In this document: one piece after another, positions 11,082 to 21,889 of the stretch | Layout: each line of letters opens with the position of its first letter | How positions within the stretch are numbered: the first letter of the stretch is position 1 | Assembly: GCA_030272585.1 (NCBI GenBank) | Contig: BSYQ01000011.1 | Span: 3,534,001-3,598,000, forward strand | From: Bryopsis sp. KO-2023 | Taxonomy: Eukaryota > Chlorophyta > Ulvophyceae > Bryopsidales > Bryopsidaceae | DNA: 64,000 nt | Reading direction: 5' to 3' | Program-made: the position numbers and the translations under genes | Notes under the pieces: model-generated | What the model was told of the DNA's origin: nothing | What the model saw: only the letters and a program-made list of their open reading frames with translations | The model's database searches: none

Positions 11082-12653
11082 TGGAATGCTGGAGGGTTTT
11101 TTCCTCTGAAAAAATGAAAGAAAAATGGGGAGAAGGAATATATCAACCCTGATTTCCTTGCGAAAACAGGCTTTTACTGAAAATAAAAAATGCTGAGGAA
11201 AAAGTTTGATGAAGATGAAGGCCCCTGTATTTCGATGACCGAGTATTAGAGAGACGATTAATTTTGCCCAAAGCCTTGATACACAATTTCGTCCTTGTTC
11301 AATTGTTTTTTTGGCCTTTTTGGCCTTGTCCTGTTCAGGTGTCTGCTACACTCTCTTTTTCAACGGTCCGAAGGAGGAAGGCCCGAAAGCTGCTGAGCCA
11401 TTGCTGACCAGATTTTCGGAAGCCTTCGATGAAACCAACACATGCACAATTAATTTCTTCAAAATATGCCCCGATCAAAAAGGAAAAGCGACTCCAGATC
11501 AAGTCGAGAAAATGAAGTCACTGATTTTGTCAGGAAGGCCGTTCAAGAAGGTGGGATATATATGGGGTTTTCGATACAACCAATCAAAAATACAAGAAAA
11601 ATTTTCCTCTCTTTCCTTTTTTTTGTCTGTTTGGATGTTCTGGAAGTCTGACGTGAAAATTTCATAGAACTCATTATGGAGATAATCGATGGGTTGTTTC
11701 TGGGGGACCGCATCTGGTAATGCTGGGTCCTCCACGTAGAGGTTATAATTTTCATTTCCTTGCAGAATCATTTGCTTGCATTGGAGGTTTTCCTCAGCTA
11801 TTATTATTTACGAAGCATGACCACTGATATCATAATTAGCAATCGATTTTCAAAGCAGTTCTGTGGATCCTGAGACTTGAGTTTTCTTTGGAGGATTCAG
11901 AGGGCTGGTGGTTGCTGGGGTAAAAAAAATGTAAAAAAATGCTTTGCAGGGCGTCACTTTTGCACGCTTCGCACGTGCATATGGAGGACCCAGCGCTTAT
12001 ATGTTCTGGAAGAGCGGAGTTTTGAACGAAATTTCGATCGAGGTCATGGATGCCCTTGTCGATGGAATTCTCGATCCTGAGATGAAGTCCCTTGTCGATG
12101 GTGATTTGATACAGGTCAGTGGGCTATTGTTTTTCCTTCTATTTTTAGGTACTCATTTTGAATTTGTGGTCTTGTTTATTTATTTATTTATCTATTTATT
12201 TATTTATTTATGTATGTATCATTTATTTATGTATTATTTTTTTTTGGTAGCTGTGGTGTTCCACTGATTTCCTTTAACTTTTGTTTTTTCTTGTGGGTGT
12301 CTGGTCAATAGATTCAAATAAATCACAATGGAGGGGCGATATCCGAGAAGCCATCCGATCACTCATCCTTCCCCTTCAGAAAGTCTGGTTTCGTTGCGGC
12401 CATGCATGGAATCCTGTCTCCACCCCCCAATTCAAGCTCACCAGATAAAGCAAGAAATTTGACGCTCCACGATTGGGCAACTCGGACGCATCAGAAGCTT
12501 TCTCCATTTTTTGTGGGGGCTTACTCCAATTATAACGATCGGGAGCAGCGGGATTGGAAATCTATGTACTATGGGAAAAACGTCGAGAAGCTGGAGAAAA
12601 TAAAGAAAAGCATCGAAGGCCACGAGGTTTTCAGAACTTTCCAGAGGCTGTGA
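8640..12653 (+). CDS. Membrane-anchored FAD-linked oxidase (berberine-bridge-enzyme family)
   Basis: Eight exons: 8640-8793, 9290-9399, 9697-9862, 10263-10464, 10699-11027, 11339-11550, 11950-12114 and 12312-12653; all phases match and the product is 559 aa. Residues 1-20 are basic, and about 21-42 form one hydrophobic signal-anchor, so the catalytic part should face the lumen or exterior. The FAD-binding PCMH domain follows: VVRPRNEKEI, then VKGGGHSPAG with the flavin-linking His (about 134), then GGECPSVG with the second flavin-linking Cys (about 192), then GGGTGWLSRDRGL and HSNFGVVTSIRF. The last exon carries the BBE C-terminal signature, YSNYNDRE followed by YYGKNVEKLEKIK. Having both His and Cys predicts bicovalent FAD, typical of enzymes that oxidise sugars, alcohols or alkaloids with O2. 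The substrate cannot be told. The introns are rich in homopolymers. Confidence 0.9.
11045..11076. repeat. (GT)n microsatellite in intron 5 of the FAD oxidase
   Basis: A run of GT dinucleotides just after the exon 5 donor at 11028. Reading past the donor gives a Cys/Val run, so the short frame there is not coding. Confidence 0.85.
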
Positions 12654-14644
12654 GTACTCTTTTTTTCTTTTTTTTCTTTTTTTTTGGGGGGGGGTGCTCC
12701 GATTGAGACTCGCTCGATTGCATTTGATGGGGGTGCGTTATGCCCCCCCCCCCAAAAAAAACTTCCTTGGTTCATCGACCTATGAGCTTTGCTGATCGAT
12801 CCAGGGGGAAAAATTATTTTATTTTTATTATTATTAGTGAATTGATCAGAGGAAGGGGTTGGGCTGCTGTTGGTAAAGAATGATGATTTTGGGTAGGAAC
12901 ACATTTTTCTTGTGCGTTTTTTTTTTTTGGGGGGGGGGGGGAGGGGGAGGGGCGATTGTGGAAAAATGGATTATGAAGCTGTCCAATCAACATCAAGGAT
13001 TGGGTTTCAACACTCTCGTGTGTTCTTTAAAAAGAAAGCAGCCCACAAAATAATGATTGGGGGAAAATAATTGGATTGAACCCGTGATTGGGTGCACTAT
13101 TGATAACTGCTTGTTTGCCGATGAATGAATAGGGGCTAGGGGTCGGGGGTTGGTTAGCAAACATGGGGAGGATGGTTTTCAGAGGAAATCGCTTCAATCG
13201 AAACAGTAGTGTAAATTGGAATGGGCTCTTCCTCCTCTTGATCAATCTAATTTCCCCATCATGGACCATCAGGTAGTATGTTTTTGCACTGTTCTTTTCA
13301 AAAGAAGGGCAACTCTCACCTCGGCACATGCATTTTTGATTTGCCGCAAGGAATCGTACAGAATGGGACAGGTTGGCATTCATGGCTGGGTGCAGAGACC
13401 ATGGTAATAAAAACCTGTTGAAGAAAATGCCTCAAAACTGATGCAAGGTCGATAGACCAACAAAAACCACCTTAAATAAGTAGTAACCCTAAAGATTGTG
13501 GAATCACAATAAATGCCGATTTCCTGCTGCCGACGTTTCCAAAGCACAAAAAGTTCAAAGAAATCACCAACACATCACCGGACCAAGATACCAATTCAGC
13601 TCCAGCGGAGTTTCATCTGCTGATGCAAAAACCCCAACACCCACTCCATACACTAGAAACACTGCCTGATGGGATTTGTTTGGTGCTCAGGTTTTTTGAA
13701 TGCCCGAGCCAACACTTCTTCCTATTCGTGTTTCTCCTTTTTTTTGGGAGGGGGGGGGGGGGCTGCACATCGTCCCAGAAATCCACAGATTATATCGTTC
13801 GTTTTCGACCTCATATATTGGGTTCATCCCAGTCAGACCCACAGCAGACAGAAAACACTTCTCTTACAATTTCAATTCTTGAACATGCAAATCTTTGAAT
13901 ATCCCTTTTAATAATACCTCATCCCATTGTTCACATTGTTTCCAGACATCCATCCCTTTTTGAAAAAGGATTTTTTTCCCTTCGTTTCCAACTCTTCCAA
14001 ACTTTCTTTTTTTCTGCAATAAAGCGGTGGGGACCTTTTCTTCTCCCAAAATCTTTTTCAATTTCCCTTTTTCTTTCTACCTGTTTCGCTCACTCAGAGA
14101 AAACAGGAATATCCGACACACGATTCATTTGTCATTCTTCCAGGAAGAAAAAAAGGGAAAAAAAAAATGTAAAAATATTTCCGGTCTGTTTTGGATGCCT
14201 ACCGAAACAAGTCCCCAAATGCGCTGCAATAAAGGGAACTGAGAATTCCATCCATCAAAGATTTGCTTCTCAACACTTTTGTTTTCTGTCCCTCCAACAA
14301 ATTTTCTTTCGAACATATTTCTTTTTTTTTTTGATGTCTTTTCTCTTCCCACAGAAATCTTTTTTTGTTGTTTTTTCGACTTTGAAACTCTTTTTTTTTT
14401 AATGCCCTTTTCCCTGATTTTTTTTTTTCACCCCCAAAACCTGTCTGTATTCCTCCCAAGCATGTCAGATGACACACAAGGGGTAGGAAAAAGAAAATTT
14501 TCAGTGAAAATTCTTTTCACTTGATAAATAAACTTTATAAACATTAGAGATATCTTTCTCCCTAATTTTCACTTTGCATCCCTTTCTTGAACTTTTTTTT
14601 TCCGCCCCTCCCCTTCCCGTTCTCTGTTCACCATCATGGGGGGA
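12654..14644. other. Intergenic, homopolymer-rich
   Basis: The 3' flanks of the FAD oxidase (+) and the PP2C remnant (-) converge here. T(n)G(n) junctions occur near 12676-12693, 12919-12941 and 13739-13761, and C(n)A(n) near 12744-12760. No frame carries recognisable motifs. Confidence 0.5.
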
Positions 14645-17181
14645 TCATGCACGCTTCAGCCGAGAATTAGTCAGCTTCCGAGGGGGGGCCTTTCGTGGAG
14701 GGAGAGGGAGGGGCCGGAGAGTCGCCACTGCCACTGTGACATTGTCAGAGCTGCCTTGGAGCAACGCTTCATCCACCAGCTCCCTTGCAGCCTTTTCCCG
14801 GGTGCATCCTTCAACCAGAAGCTTCCGAACCATGTCGGAAGCCCGCTGGTTAGACATAACATCTCAGAGGCCATCGCACGCAAGGATCACAAAATCGTTG
14901 AGTGGCCCGATTTCCTGCAAAAAAAAAAATGCACAATAACCGAACAATTCAGGGGAAAAAAAGGCTGAAAAAAAATCTGAAGACATATATGCGTGCACAT
15001 TAAAAAAAAAACATGATGAAATAGGTAGGATTTTTTCGAGGTGATCGGCACCCCCCCAGAAATTGAGTTCAAACATGTTTTTTTATAATCCATCAAAATA
15101 CTCAGAATAATGGTCTGGTGATAATCAAAGTAAAATTCCATCAAAATCGATCATTACCCGGATCGTCATCTCAGGGATAGCGATTAAAGGGCCTGACCCA
15201 TCCCTCGCCACGGTCGAATGCAAGTGGCAATTCCCCAAGGCTCGCGAGACTCCCAATTATCCGTTCAGATAGCCATCCGTGTCGATACGCCCACCAGCCT
15301 CCGTGACCCTCGCCCTCTCGTTCTCTGGCTTGTGGTCAGTGGTGATCTGCATCAAGAGTTCTTCAAATGAGATGGTACGATTTGACACACAAGTGAAGTT
15401 ACACCCTACAAAAAATATCAACGATTGATGGCTGCTAACCAATTATTATCCAGCTCAGATGCATAATTGAAAAAAAATTGCCGTAAGAGGGGACAAATAT
15501 TTTTTTATCTGGCAGAATCACACATATATTTTACTATGGCAGAATCACACATATATTTTTCTGTGGCAGAACCATATATATACATTTTTTCTGTGGCAGA
15601 ATCATATCTACATTTAATCTGTGGCAGGATTTTTGAAGAAGATTATAAGGATTCATAAACCAGACCTGATTTGCTCCGCCATTGGTGCATAACACCGCAC
15701 GAGAATCGCCCAAGTTCGCAACAAGCAACTTGTGATTCACCACCGCCGCCACCAACGCTGTAGTCCCGCTTTCCTCCAAGGTGCTGGCGTCTTCGTCAAA
15801 TATCCGCCACATCTCCCTGTCGCACCTGAATCCAAAAACACACGTACACACACACCTCATAACAGCAGCAGCATTACATAACATCACTTGGGGTGCACAG
15901 TCAGTCCTGAAGTCCGCCATCTTGAAAAAACAAAAAAAAACAATACACAGCGATGATATAACATGTGGTGGTCTAAAATCAAGTACTCGACAGCTTAGCT
16001 ATTCACCTTTCAAATGCTCCGAGGAAAGCTTCTTTATGACTGCCTGCCTTTTCTTCCGCCAAAAAAGTTGAAAACTTTGCCGCCACAAAGGCAGAGCTCT
16101 GGCTGCCCCCATGGCCATCAAAGACTCCAACGAGCGCATGGTAGAAGACCCTCCCTGGCAGGCCTGGTCGAACACCACCAGGTGGGCGTCTTCCATAGAC
16201 CTCCTGCCCCCGATGTCTGCTGCAACCCCACACACCACAGGTATTTTTTCGACCTCAGCTTTGCCAGAGCTGGGCGGTGTGGGTGGTGGCTGCTGGTCCA
16301 TGGAGGGGACAGGTTCAACAGGGAGTGCAGGAAAGGATGTGCTCTCCGGGTCGACTTGCACCGATACATGGTGACTGGGTTCGATTGTGGGTTCAGTTGC
16401 TGCTGCGCACAAACATACAAGTGAAAAAAGTTGGAAAAAAGGGCTGGAGGGAAAAATAAGAAGGAAAACAGGAAAAAACATTGCAAGGAAAATGGGACCT
16501 CTGAAGGGGAAGGAGACAGTCTCGTCATGTTTGAGCTTTTTCCTTCCAGAAATTGTGGTTCCTGCCCGAAGGATTGTTTTTTTCTCAAAAATAAATATGT
16601 ATTTAATTTTTTGTAATTATGATTTTTCCCCCTGATTTTCTTATCATGCATTTATCATAATATTGCTTTTTTGCAGGGAGCGAAAGGGAGGTCTCGAAGG
16701 ATATGTTTGTGACCCCAAGGACGTACTGCCCAAAAACTGGATTCTGAAATATTTTCGGACAGCAAACAATTGCTCTCTTTGTTTATACATGCACGTCAAT
16801 GCATGCATAGTAACAATGGGATTTCATTGGTTTGAATGACTGACATCAGAAATCAAAGATATGGTTGGACTGCAGCAACAAGAGAGATTCGAAAAAGCAA
16901 TGATCACCAATCCCACTATAGCCTGCAAATTCAAACATGCCAGCATTTTCTCGACTTTGTGAAGACATACTGGGAACTACACCAATGCTCCACAGCTCGT
17001 CATTAGTCACCACCACAACCTCAACGTCTTCCGACTTTTGAGGGGGCTGGCTGCATAGTGGCATGGTGGGGGTGTTCCGGAAACAGCGGCGAATGCAGAT
17101 CGCCACCGCCAATAACGAAATGGCCGCCAAGACACCGATTTCAGTCATCATTGCCTTGAACTGACACGTCAAGTAGTACAC
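14645..17181 (-). pseudogene. PP2C-type protein phosphatase, membrane-anchored, reading frame damaged
   Basis: Five exons: 17181-16971, 16402-16007, 15825-15666, 15346-15158 and 14914-14645, with good donors and acceptors and matching phases. Exon 1 encodes a membrane span, IGVLAAISLLAVAICI, followed by CIRRCF. PP2C motifs follow in order: DIGGRRSMEDAH; GVFDGHGG (metal-binding Asp/Gly); ESGTTALVAAVV; VANLGDSRAVL; DHKPENERARV; VSRALGN; FVILACDG; SSDNVTVAVATL. Three lesions are seen. A one-base frame change lies between SMEDAHLVVFDQ and FYHALVGVFDGHGG. A TAA stands where the family has Gln in 'YLNGQLAVARALGD'. A TGA stands where the family has Trp in 'ACDGLWDVMSNQ'. With all splice sites kept, this looks like a recently lost gene, or a gene with sequence errors. 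An 85-bp repeat lies in intron 1. Confidence 0.72.
16492..16576 (+). repeat. 85-bp dispersed repeat, copy 1
   Basis: It begins ATGGGACCTCTGAAGGGGA and ends near GAAGGATTG. A second copy in the same orientation lies at 18222-18308, with only a handful of differences. Copy 1 lies inside intron 1 of the PP2C remnant, antisense to it. Confidence 0.8.
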
Positions 17182-18221
17182 ATAGTTTCAATCAACACTC
17201 TGTCGCCAATGCTAAAAAAAAAACAAAAACAAACGAACAAGTGGTTGCTTAAAAAATCAAGATCCAAAGCATTGAACTGATTTTATTTTTGCTCAGGTAA
17301 TTAAAGAGCCACTGTGTCCATTCAAATGTTCTTGGTTCTAACAAACTGATTTTGTAAAATGTTTCTGTAGCCACAAATATCCTTGCAAGTCACATCTTGC
17401 CTGACTAAATTCTATTCCTCATGAAATGTATTTTTTTACTCCAACATGATCACAAATATGCATTCCACACATTCATGCCAGCATTCAGTGTCCAATCAAA
17501 CTCAGTGAGAAAAAATATACACTACCTCCATTTTTTGTCTCCCTTTTCTTTCTCTGTCTCAAACCCTGCAATAGAAAAAAAAAGCAAGGAAAATGAAAAA
17601 ACATGACCGCAAACATGACGCGCAACGTTGTCGAGACAGGAAACCGAAGCGCAAGGATATTTGCGGGAAAGGGGAAGCCATGGTTTCACAGCGTCGAACT
17701 CCGTAATCAATTTGTTTCACAGTCTGACTGCAGACAAGAAAAATGAAATTTGCGCCGTCTGCACAGCCCCCAGTTTCTGTCACAATAATACGGAAAACAT
17801 GCCGACACGAAAGCACGCATATCCGTGCGCATGGATAAAACCAGAGCTCCGGAAACTAAACCCAAAACCAACTCATCTACCACGATGTAGACGGTGTTTA
17901 TTGCGACTGGTTTCGTCTTCAGCTCTTGACACAGGACGTTTGCGCTTGTGCTCGTGTCTACTGCCGTCGCGCGAACTTTGCTGTGTTGTTGCTGGGGACG
18001 ATACGACCAATGATAACAGGACCACAACAAGACAGCAGGGAAACCAAACCAAAACACAATAACCTTGCCGAAAAAGTTCTCTTTCTACGGGAGTGTGGCA
18101 GTACGTACTGGTATACCAGCCTCGTTCGATAGCTCTGGACATCGTCAGACGCAGTTGCAATTGGTTGTGTAGATCCCTCAGAGCTGAAGTGCGCTCCTGT
18201 GTGTGATGAGTGTGTGTTCAG
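17182..18221. other. Intergenic, possible exon on minus strand
   Basis: No certain gene. On the minus strand a frame at 18160-17873 contains a strongly hydrophobic stretch, LVWFPCCLVVVLLSLVV, followed by a Ser/Arg/Lys-rich tail and then a GTAGAT donor candidate. That would suit a first exon with a signal peptide or anchor, but no downstream exon could be linked to it. Confidence 0.25.
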
Positions 18222-18308
18222 ATGGGACCTCTGAAGGGGAAGGAGACAGTCTTGTCATGTTTGAGCTTTTGTCTTTCCAAAAATTGTGGTTTTCTGCCCG
18301 ATGGATTG
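18222..18308 (+). repeat. 85-bp dispersed repeat, copy 2
   Basis: Matches 16492-16576 in the same orientation. It ends 20 bp before the serine-protease exon remnant at 18329, so the duplicated block may have come from a protease gene intron or exon. Confidence 0.8.
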
Positions 18309-18328
18309 GCTGTTCTGGATTTTTCCAG

Positions 18329-18411
18329 GTGACTCTGGAGGTCCATTGCTGATTCCTGACAGCAAGGGGGGGGGCTCAGCATTGTTGCTGGGGATACAAA
18401 ATTTGATCTAA
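18329..18411 (+). pseudogene. Trypsin-like serine protease exon remnant
   Basis: After a good acceptor (TTTTTCCAG at 18320-18328) the frame reads GDSGGPLLIPDSK, the active-site Ser signature of S1 (trypsin) proteases, with the one-base phase commonly found at this point in S1 genes. It runs through a run of nine G and stops at a TAA (18409-18411). The His and Asp exons expected upstream were not found, and the domain's last 30 or so residues are missing. It is probably a fragment. A short chance match is possible, but the acceptor and the seven-residue core make that less likely. Confidence 0.4.
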
Positions 18412-18441
18412 CTAGGGGGTTTTATCTTAAGGCCCAGAAGG

Positions 18442-18442
18442 C

Positions 18443-18490
<48 letters not shown>
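18442..18490. repeat. Compound (GT)n(GA)n microsatellite
   Basis: About nine GT units followed by about fifteen GA units between the protease remnant and the small minus-strand gene. Confidence 0.9.
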
Positions 18491-18493
<3 letters not shown>

Positions 18494-18596
18494 ATGGCGG
18501 CGCCGCCATCATGCATATCGCCCAGAGATTCGTTTCGAATTTCGTTCAAAACCACTCAACAAGCTTTTGTGGACCACCGCCAACGTTATCAGTGAA

Positions 18597-18984
18597 TCAC
18601 CGGTGGTACCGCCGCCGCCGCCGCGCTCTCATCGCGTGCTGGATGCATTGTGAGTCCGAAGCTTCAGCCCTCAACCGTCCATGCTCATAAATCACCTGCT
18701 CAACAAAAGGAGCGTCGCCCAAATCCTTATGCCTACCTCAACAAACGAATAATCGTTTGACAACGTAATTTCGCTGAAAAACACGCTGCCGTGTTTGGGA
18801 AACAACAGGTTCCTGACAAACAACACAAAAAAAAAAAAAAAAAAAAAAAAAAAAACGCAAACGGGTGGGTGGTTTACCACACCCTAAACCTGCCAGGGTC
18901 TTGCTGCAGCTGAACGGGTGGATCCACCATGGCGCTGCCACCAGCTGGGTCATGGAGCAGCTCTGGGATAGCTGCCACATCCAT
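18597..18984 (-). CDS. Small 93-aa protein with Arg-rich C-terminus, three exons
   Basis: Exons 18984-18878, 18812-18737 and 18695-18597. All junctions have GT-AG borders (GTG TG|GTAAAC; TTTGTCAG|G; GAG|GTAGGC; GAGCAG|GTG) and phases agree. The first exon starts MDVAAIPELLHDPAGG, the second encodes NLLFPKHGSVFFSEIT and NDYSFVE, and the third encodes VIYEHGRLRAEASDSQ and ends in RARRRRRYHR. The protein is soluble, rich in aromatic residues in the middle and highly basic at the end, so a nucleic-acid or ribosome contact is conceivable. No family recognised. A stop codon lies in frame a few codons before the ATG, which supports this start. The first intron carries a long poly-T tract on the sense strand. 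Confidence 0.5.
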
Positions 18985-19840
18985 GCGTCGGACCGTCCCA
19001 TTCCACAGTTACTGGGTTCAAGTGATGAAATACGATTTCTATCAGGGAAAAACTGATCTTTTCCTACCAATAACTATTTCTTTGTGGATTATGGATGAAT
19101 CTCATGCAAACAAACAAACAAATATCAAATTACTTGTGAAGGTAGATCTTTTTTCAGTGTTTGTGTTTGTGTTTGTGTTTGTGTTTGTGTTTTTTTTTAA
19201 GAGGTGTTATGCACCCAAACTTTTGTGTGTTTTTTGTTTGAAATAGTCAAAGAAACTTATTTTTGTGCTTTATCCATCCAATTCAACATCAAGCTATTAT
19301 TTTGTTCCTGTCAATTCTACTTTCCAGACAATAATGTAAAATTTTAAAGTTTTGTGCCTTTAAAGGCACAAAACAACAAAATTACACATTGGAAAAGAAC
19401 ACTTTCGAATTTTCGATTTTTTTTAACTCACCTCACGGGCCTTTCATACATAATATTCAGACACAGCTTTCTTCAAACATCATTTCGAAAACTTGAGTTA
19501 TGCCGTGCAGTGTAATTTTTACAGCGTGAAAAGCATGGTGGAATTGTAGGAGACATAAAAAAGAGGGACTGTGGGAGTGATTTGATCAATATGAGGTATG
19601 AGATGTCTTGGTATGGTGCCTTGCCAAGTGGTGGGCGTCGAGTGCAGGAAAGAGAAAAAGATCGACTTTTTGTTGTAAATATTGTTTTGCACAACAATAT
19701 TCTTTTCCAAGCTATATCTTAGGATAACTGTTGGGGTCTTTATTTTTTGGGAAGTCTGCCTCTAGTTTTGCTTGTTTTTAGGGATGTCTACTTCATTGTC
19801 TCGGAAAATACTGAAAAAAGTGAAGATCATGGTCATCCAA
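18985..19840. other. Intergenic
   Basis: No gene seen. It contains a GTTTGT tandem run at about 19160-19190 and an inverted repeat around TTTGTGCCTTTAAAGGCACAAA near 19353-19374 (arms TTTGTGCCTTT and AAAGGCACAAA), which could form a short hairpin. Confidence 0.4.
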
Positions 19841-19904
19841 GACGTCACTGTCGACGTCTCACCCATCCATGACGTCTTTGGTGACGTCAACACGGATGAC
19901 GTAA
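19841..19904 (+). promoter_or_regulatory. Cluster of five ACGT-core sites upstream of the ropporin-like gene
   Basis: Within 64 bp there are five GACGT cores: GACGTCAC, TCGACGTC, ATGACGTC, GTGACGTCA and GATGACGTAA. They end 174 bp before the ATG at 20079. TGACGT(CA) is the classic bZIP/CREB target. A further AATGACGTCAAT lies in intron 1 (20520-20531). Control of the gene by such a factor is inferred. Confidence 0.45.
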
Positions 19905-20078
19905 TGGGTGTGCATTGTGCATGTACATGCACATTTGCGTGCCGTCTCTCCTTGTCACCGTTGATATGGCGCCCTTGAAAGCCCTGCAGAACAGACAGCA
20001 ATCCAAACACACCCGTCCAGTTATCTCCCCGCGTTGATGCACTCTCTTGAGCTGTAAGGCCTTGAAGATATTGACATC

Positions 20079-21889
20079 ATGGAAGTCCAACCCATCTACT
20101 GTGCGGAGCAGGTGGGGGTCAGAAGTCACGTGTCGAAAGGGCTTGCTACCTCTTCGATTAGGGTTTCGATTCACACTCCAACTCGGTTTCTATGAGTGTT
20201 GTTGTTTTGGCTCTGATCAGAATTCCATGTACTTTGGGTCAATGTTGCTGATGTTGGGATGAGAAACAAATATTGAATCCTGAAAAACGAGCCATTAATC
20301 CAATAGGGGTTGGAGGGGGTGGGGTAGAGGGATATTCATTTTTGAATGTCGAACCCCACCCTCATTGAGCAACAGTCTCGATTGTCATGTAGTGCATTTC
20401 GATGGTCTTGTTACATGAATTGAAAAGGTGAATTCAAAGAGGATGGATGTGTAATACCCGTTGTAAAAAAATTCGGAACGAAAAAAATAAATAAATAAAA
20501 TAAAATACACAGAGAAATATAATGACGTCAATATGCTGGTAATTATTCTGTGAATGCAATTTCAATACACAGATCGTGGTCCCAGAAAACTTGACCGACA
20601 TATTGAAGGCTTACACGAAAGAAGTGATTCGACACCAGCCTCGAGATCTTCTCGAATTCTCAGCCATGTGGGTGCACTTCAGCATTTAAAAAAATGTACT
20701 CGTAATGGTAAAAACATCACCTGCCAACATTCCCCTTATTTTCCTCATCTGGCAAAAAATAAATAAATAAAAATTCGATAGGACTCTGGAAAGAAACTGT
20801 CATGTTCGAATTTGAAAAGTAGGTCCGGTGACAGGGTGAATATAGTGAAGCAGAAAAACATGACAACTTCGGAATTTTATCATATAAAGGCAGTATTTTG
20901 GGATGTTCGCTTGTTAACCAGATTTTGGTATTTGGGTTGAGTGGATGTTTCTGAGTTTTAACATTTTAATGCGGTAATGTTCAAGGTATCTACTAATTGG
21001 CCGAAAAAGAAATTTGCACTTCGTTGCCTTGTGAGCTTAAAAGTTGGGCTCTTCCACTCCATGCCTCGCTTCATCCAGAGAATAATAAACTATATATATA
21101 TAAGAAGTTTTACAAAACCACTTTTAAAATTGGCTGAGTTCTTTTACTGCTTGGCAGTTATTTTGCGAATTTGGCGACATTGGCACAAGGATTGACCAAC
21201 GTGGAGCCCCCCACACGAGATCAGCTCCAAGTCGTGTACACTTCGTTGCGACCTGGGGAACCCATTTTCCTGAGCGATCTCATTAAGCTCTGCAAGCAAG
21301 CGGGCATCGCAAAAACAACTCTGGACAAGGTGCTTCACCAGCAACTCATCATCAGAATAATTCTCTGACAAGAGTGTTTCTTCAGGAGGGGGCTCTTCCT
21401 GCAGATCCATGGTTTGTTTATTCACGCGCGCTACCTTGTGTGTTGATTGGCAGGTTGCTCAGCTGGGGGAATTTGAAACGGAGGGGCCCATACAACCGAA
21501 GCAGTTCCTCGTGCTGCTCTTGACCACGACGGGAAAGAACCTCCCTGCCGTTTTGAATGGCCTTTTCGAGGTGCGCTTCTGTTCCAGTTGTTTCACTACA
21601 TATCTGATTTATGTGCTTACGTCGCATGTGTGGAGTGTTGTTCTTGGAGTCTTTTGGTCTGCCCTGAGCCTAGTTTGCTGTCACTGCTCATGAGCAGGTA
21701 TTCGGGGAAGGCGGAAAACTGGAGACCGATGAATTTCTTATGCTGTTTGGATATGTTGCGTCACTGGACAGTGAAATAACACCAGCCATTTTTGAAGAGC
21801 TCACCAAGTCGCTGGATACGACTTCTTTTTTGACGTTTGCTTCACTCGGAGGGAACCCTGTTCTCAAGGAAAAACTGACTGTCATTTGA
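20079..21889 (+). CDS. ROPN1L: Ropporin/RSP11-like ciliary protein with RIIa docking domain
   Basis: Five exons: 20079-20111, 20573-20667, 21158-21329, 21454-21570 and 21698-21889; phases match throughout and the product is 202 aa. The first exon encodes only 11 residues, MEVQPIYCAEQ. It joins VPENLTDILKAYTKEVIRHQ and LLEFSAIYFANL, an RIIa dimerisation/docking domain (about residues 8-50) of the kind that binds AKAP amphipathic helices. The rest, including FLVLLLTTTGKNLP and LFGYVASLDSEITP, follows animal ROPN1L/ASP closely. The family sits in the axoneme; in Chlamydomonas, RSP11 is a radial-spoke stalk protein needed for normal beating. Length and order agree with ROPN1L (about 230 aa). This gene is the main evidence that the organism builds motile cilia. 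Confidence 0.9.

Noticed and set aside
11041-11152. Extension of FAD-oxidase exon 5 through the GT repeat
   Set aside because: The donor GTGGGT at 11028 joins in phase to exon 6 and restores the family sequence.
14645-15346. Alternative nuclear genetic code (TAA as Gln, TGA as Trp)
   Set aside because: Both codons occur at conserved positions only in the PP2C gene, which also has a frame change. Other genes here end naturally at TAA, TGA and TAG at family-typical lengths.
19887-20174. Minus-strand ORF with weak resemblance to ribosomal protein S18
   Set aside because: Key S18 spacing does not match, and the region is the promoter and first exon of the ropporin-like gene on the other strand.
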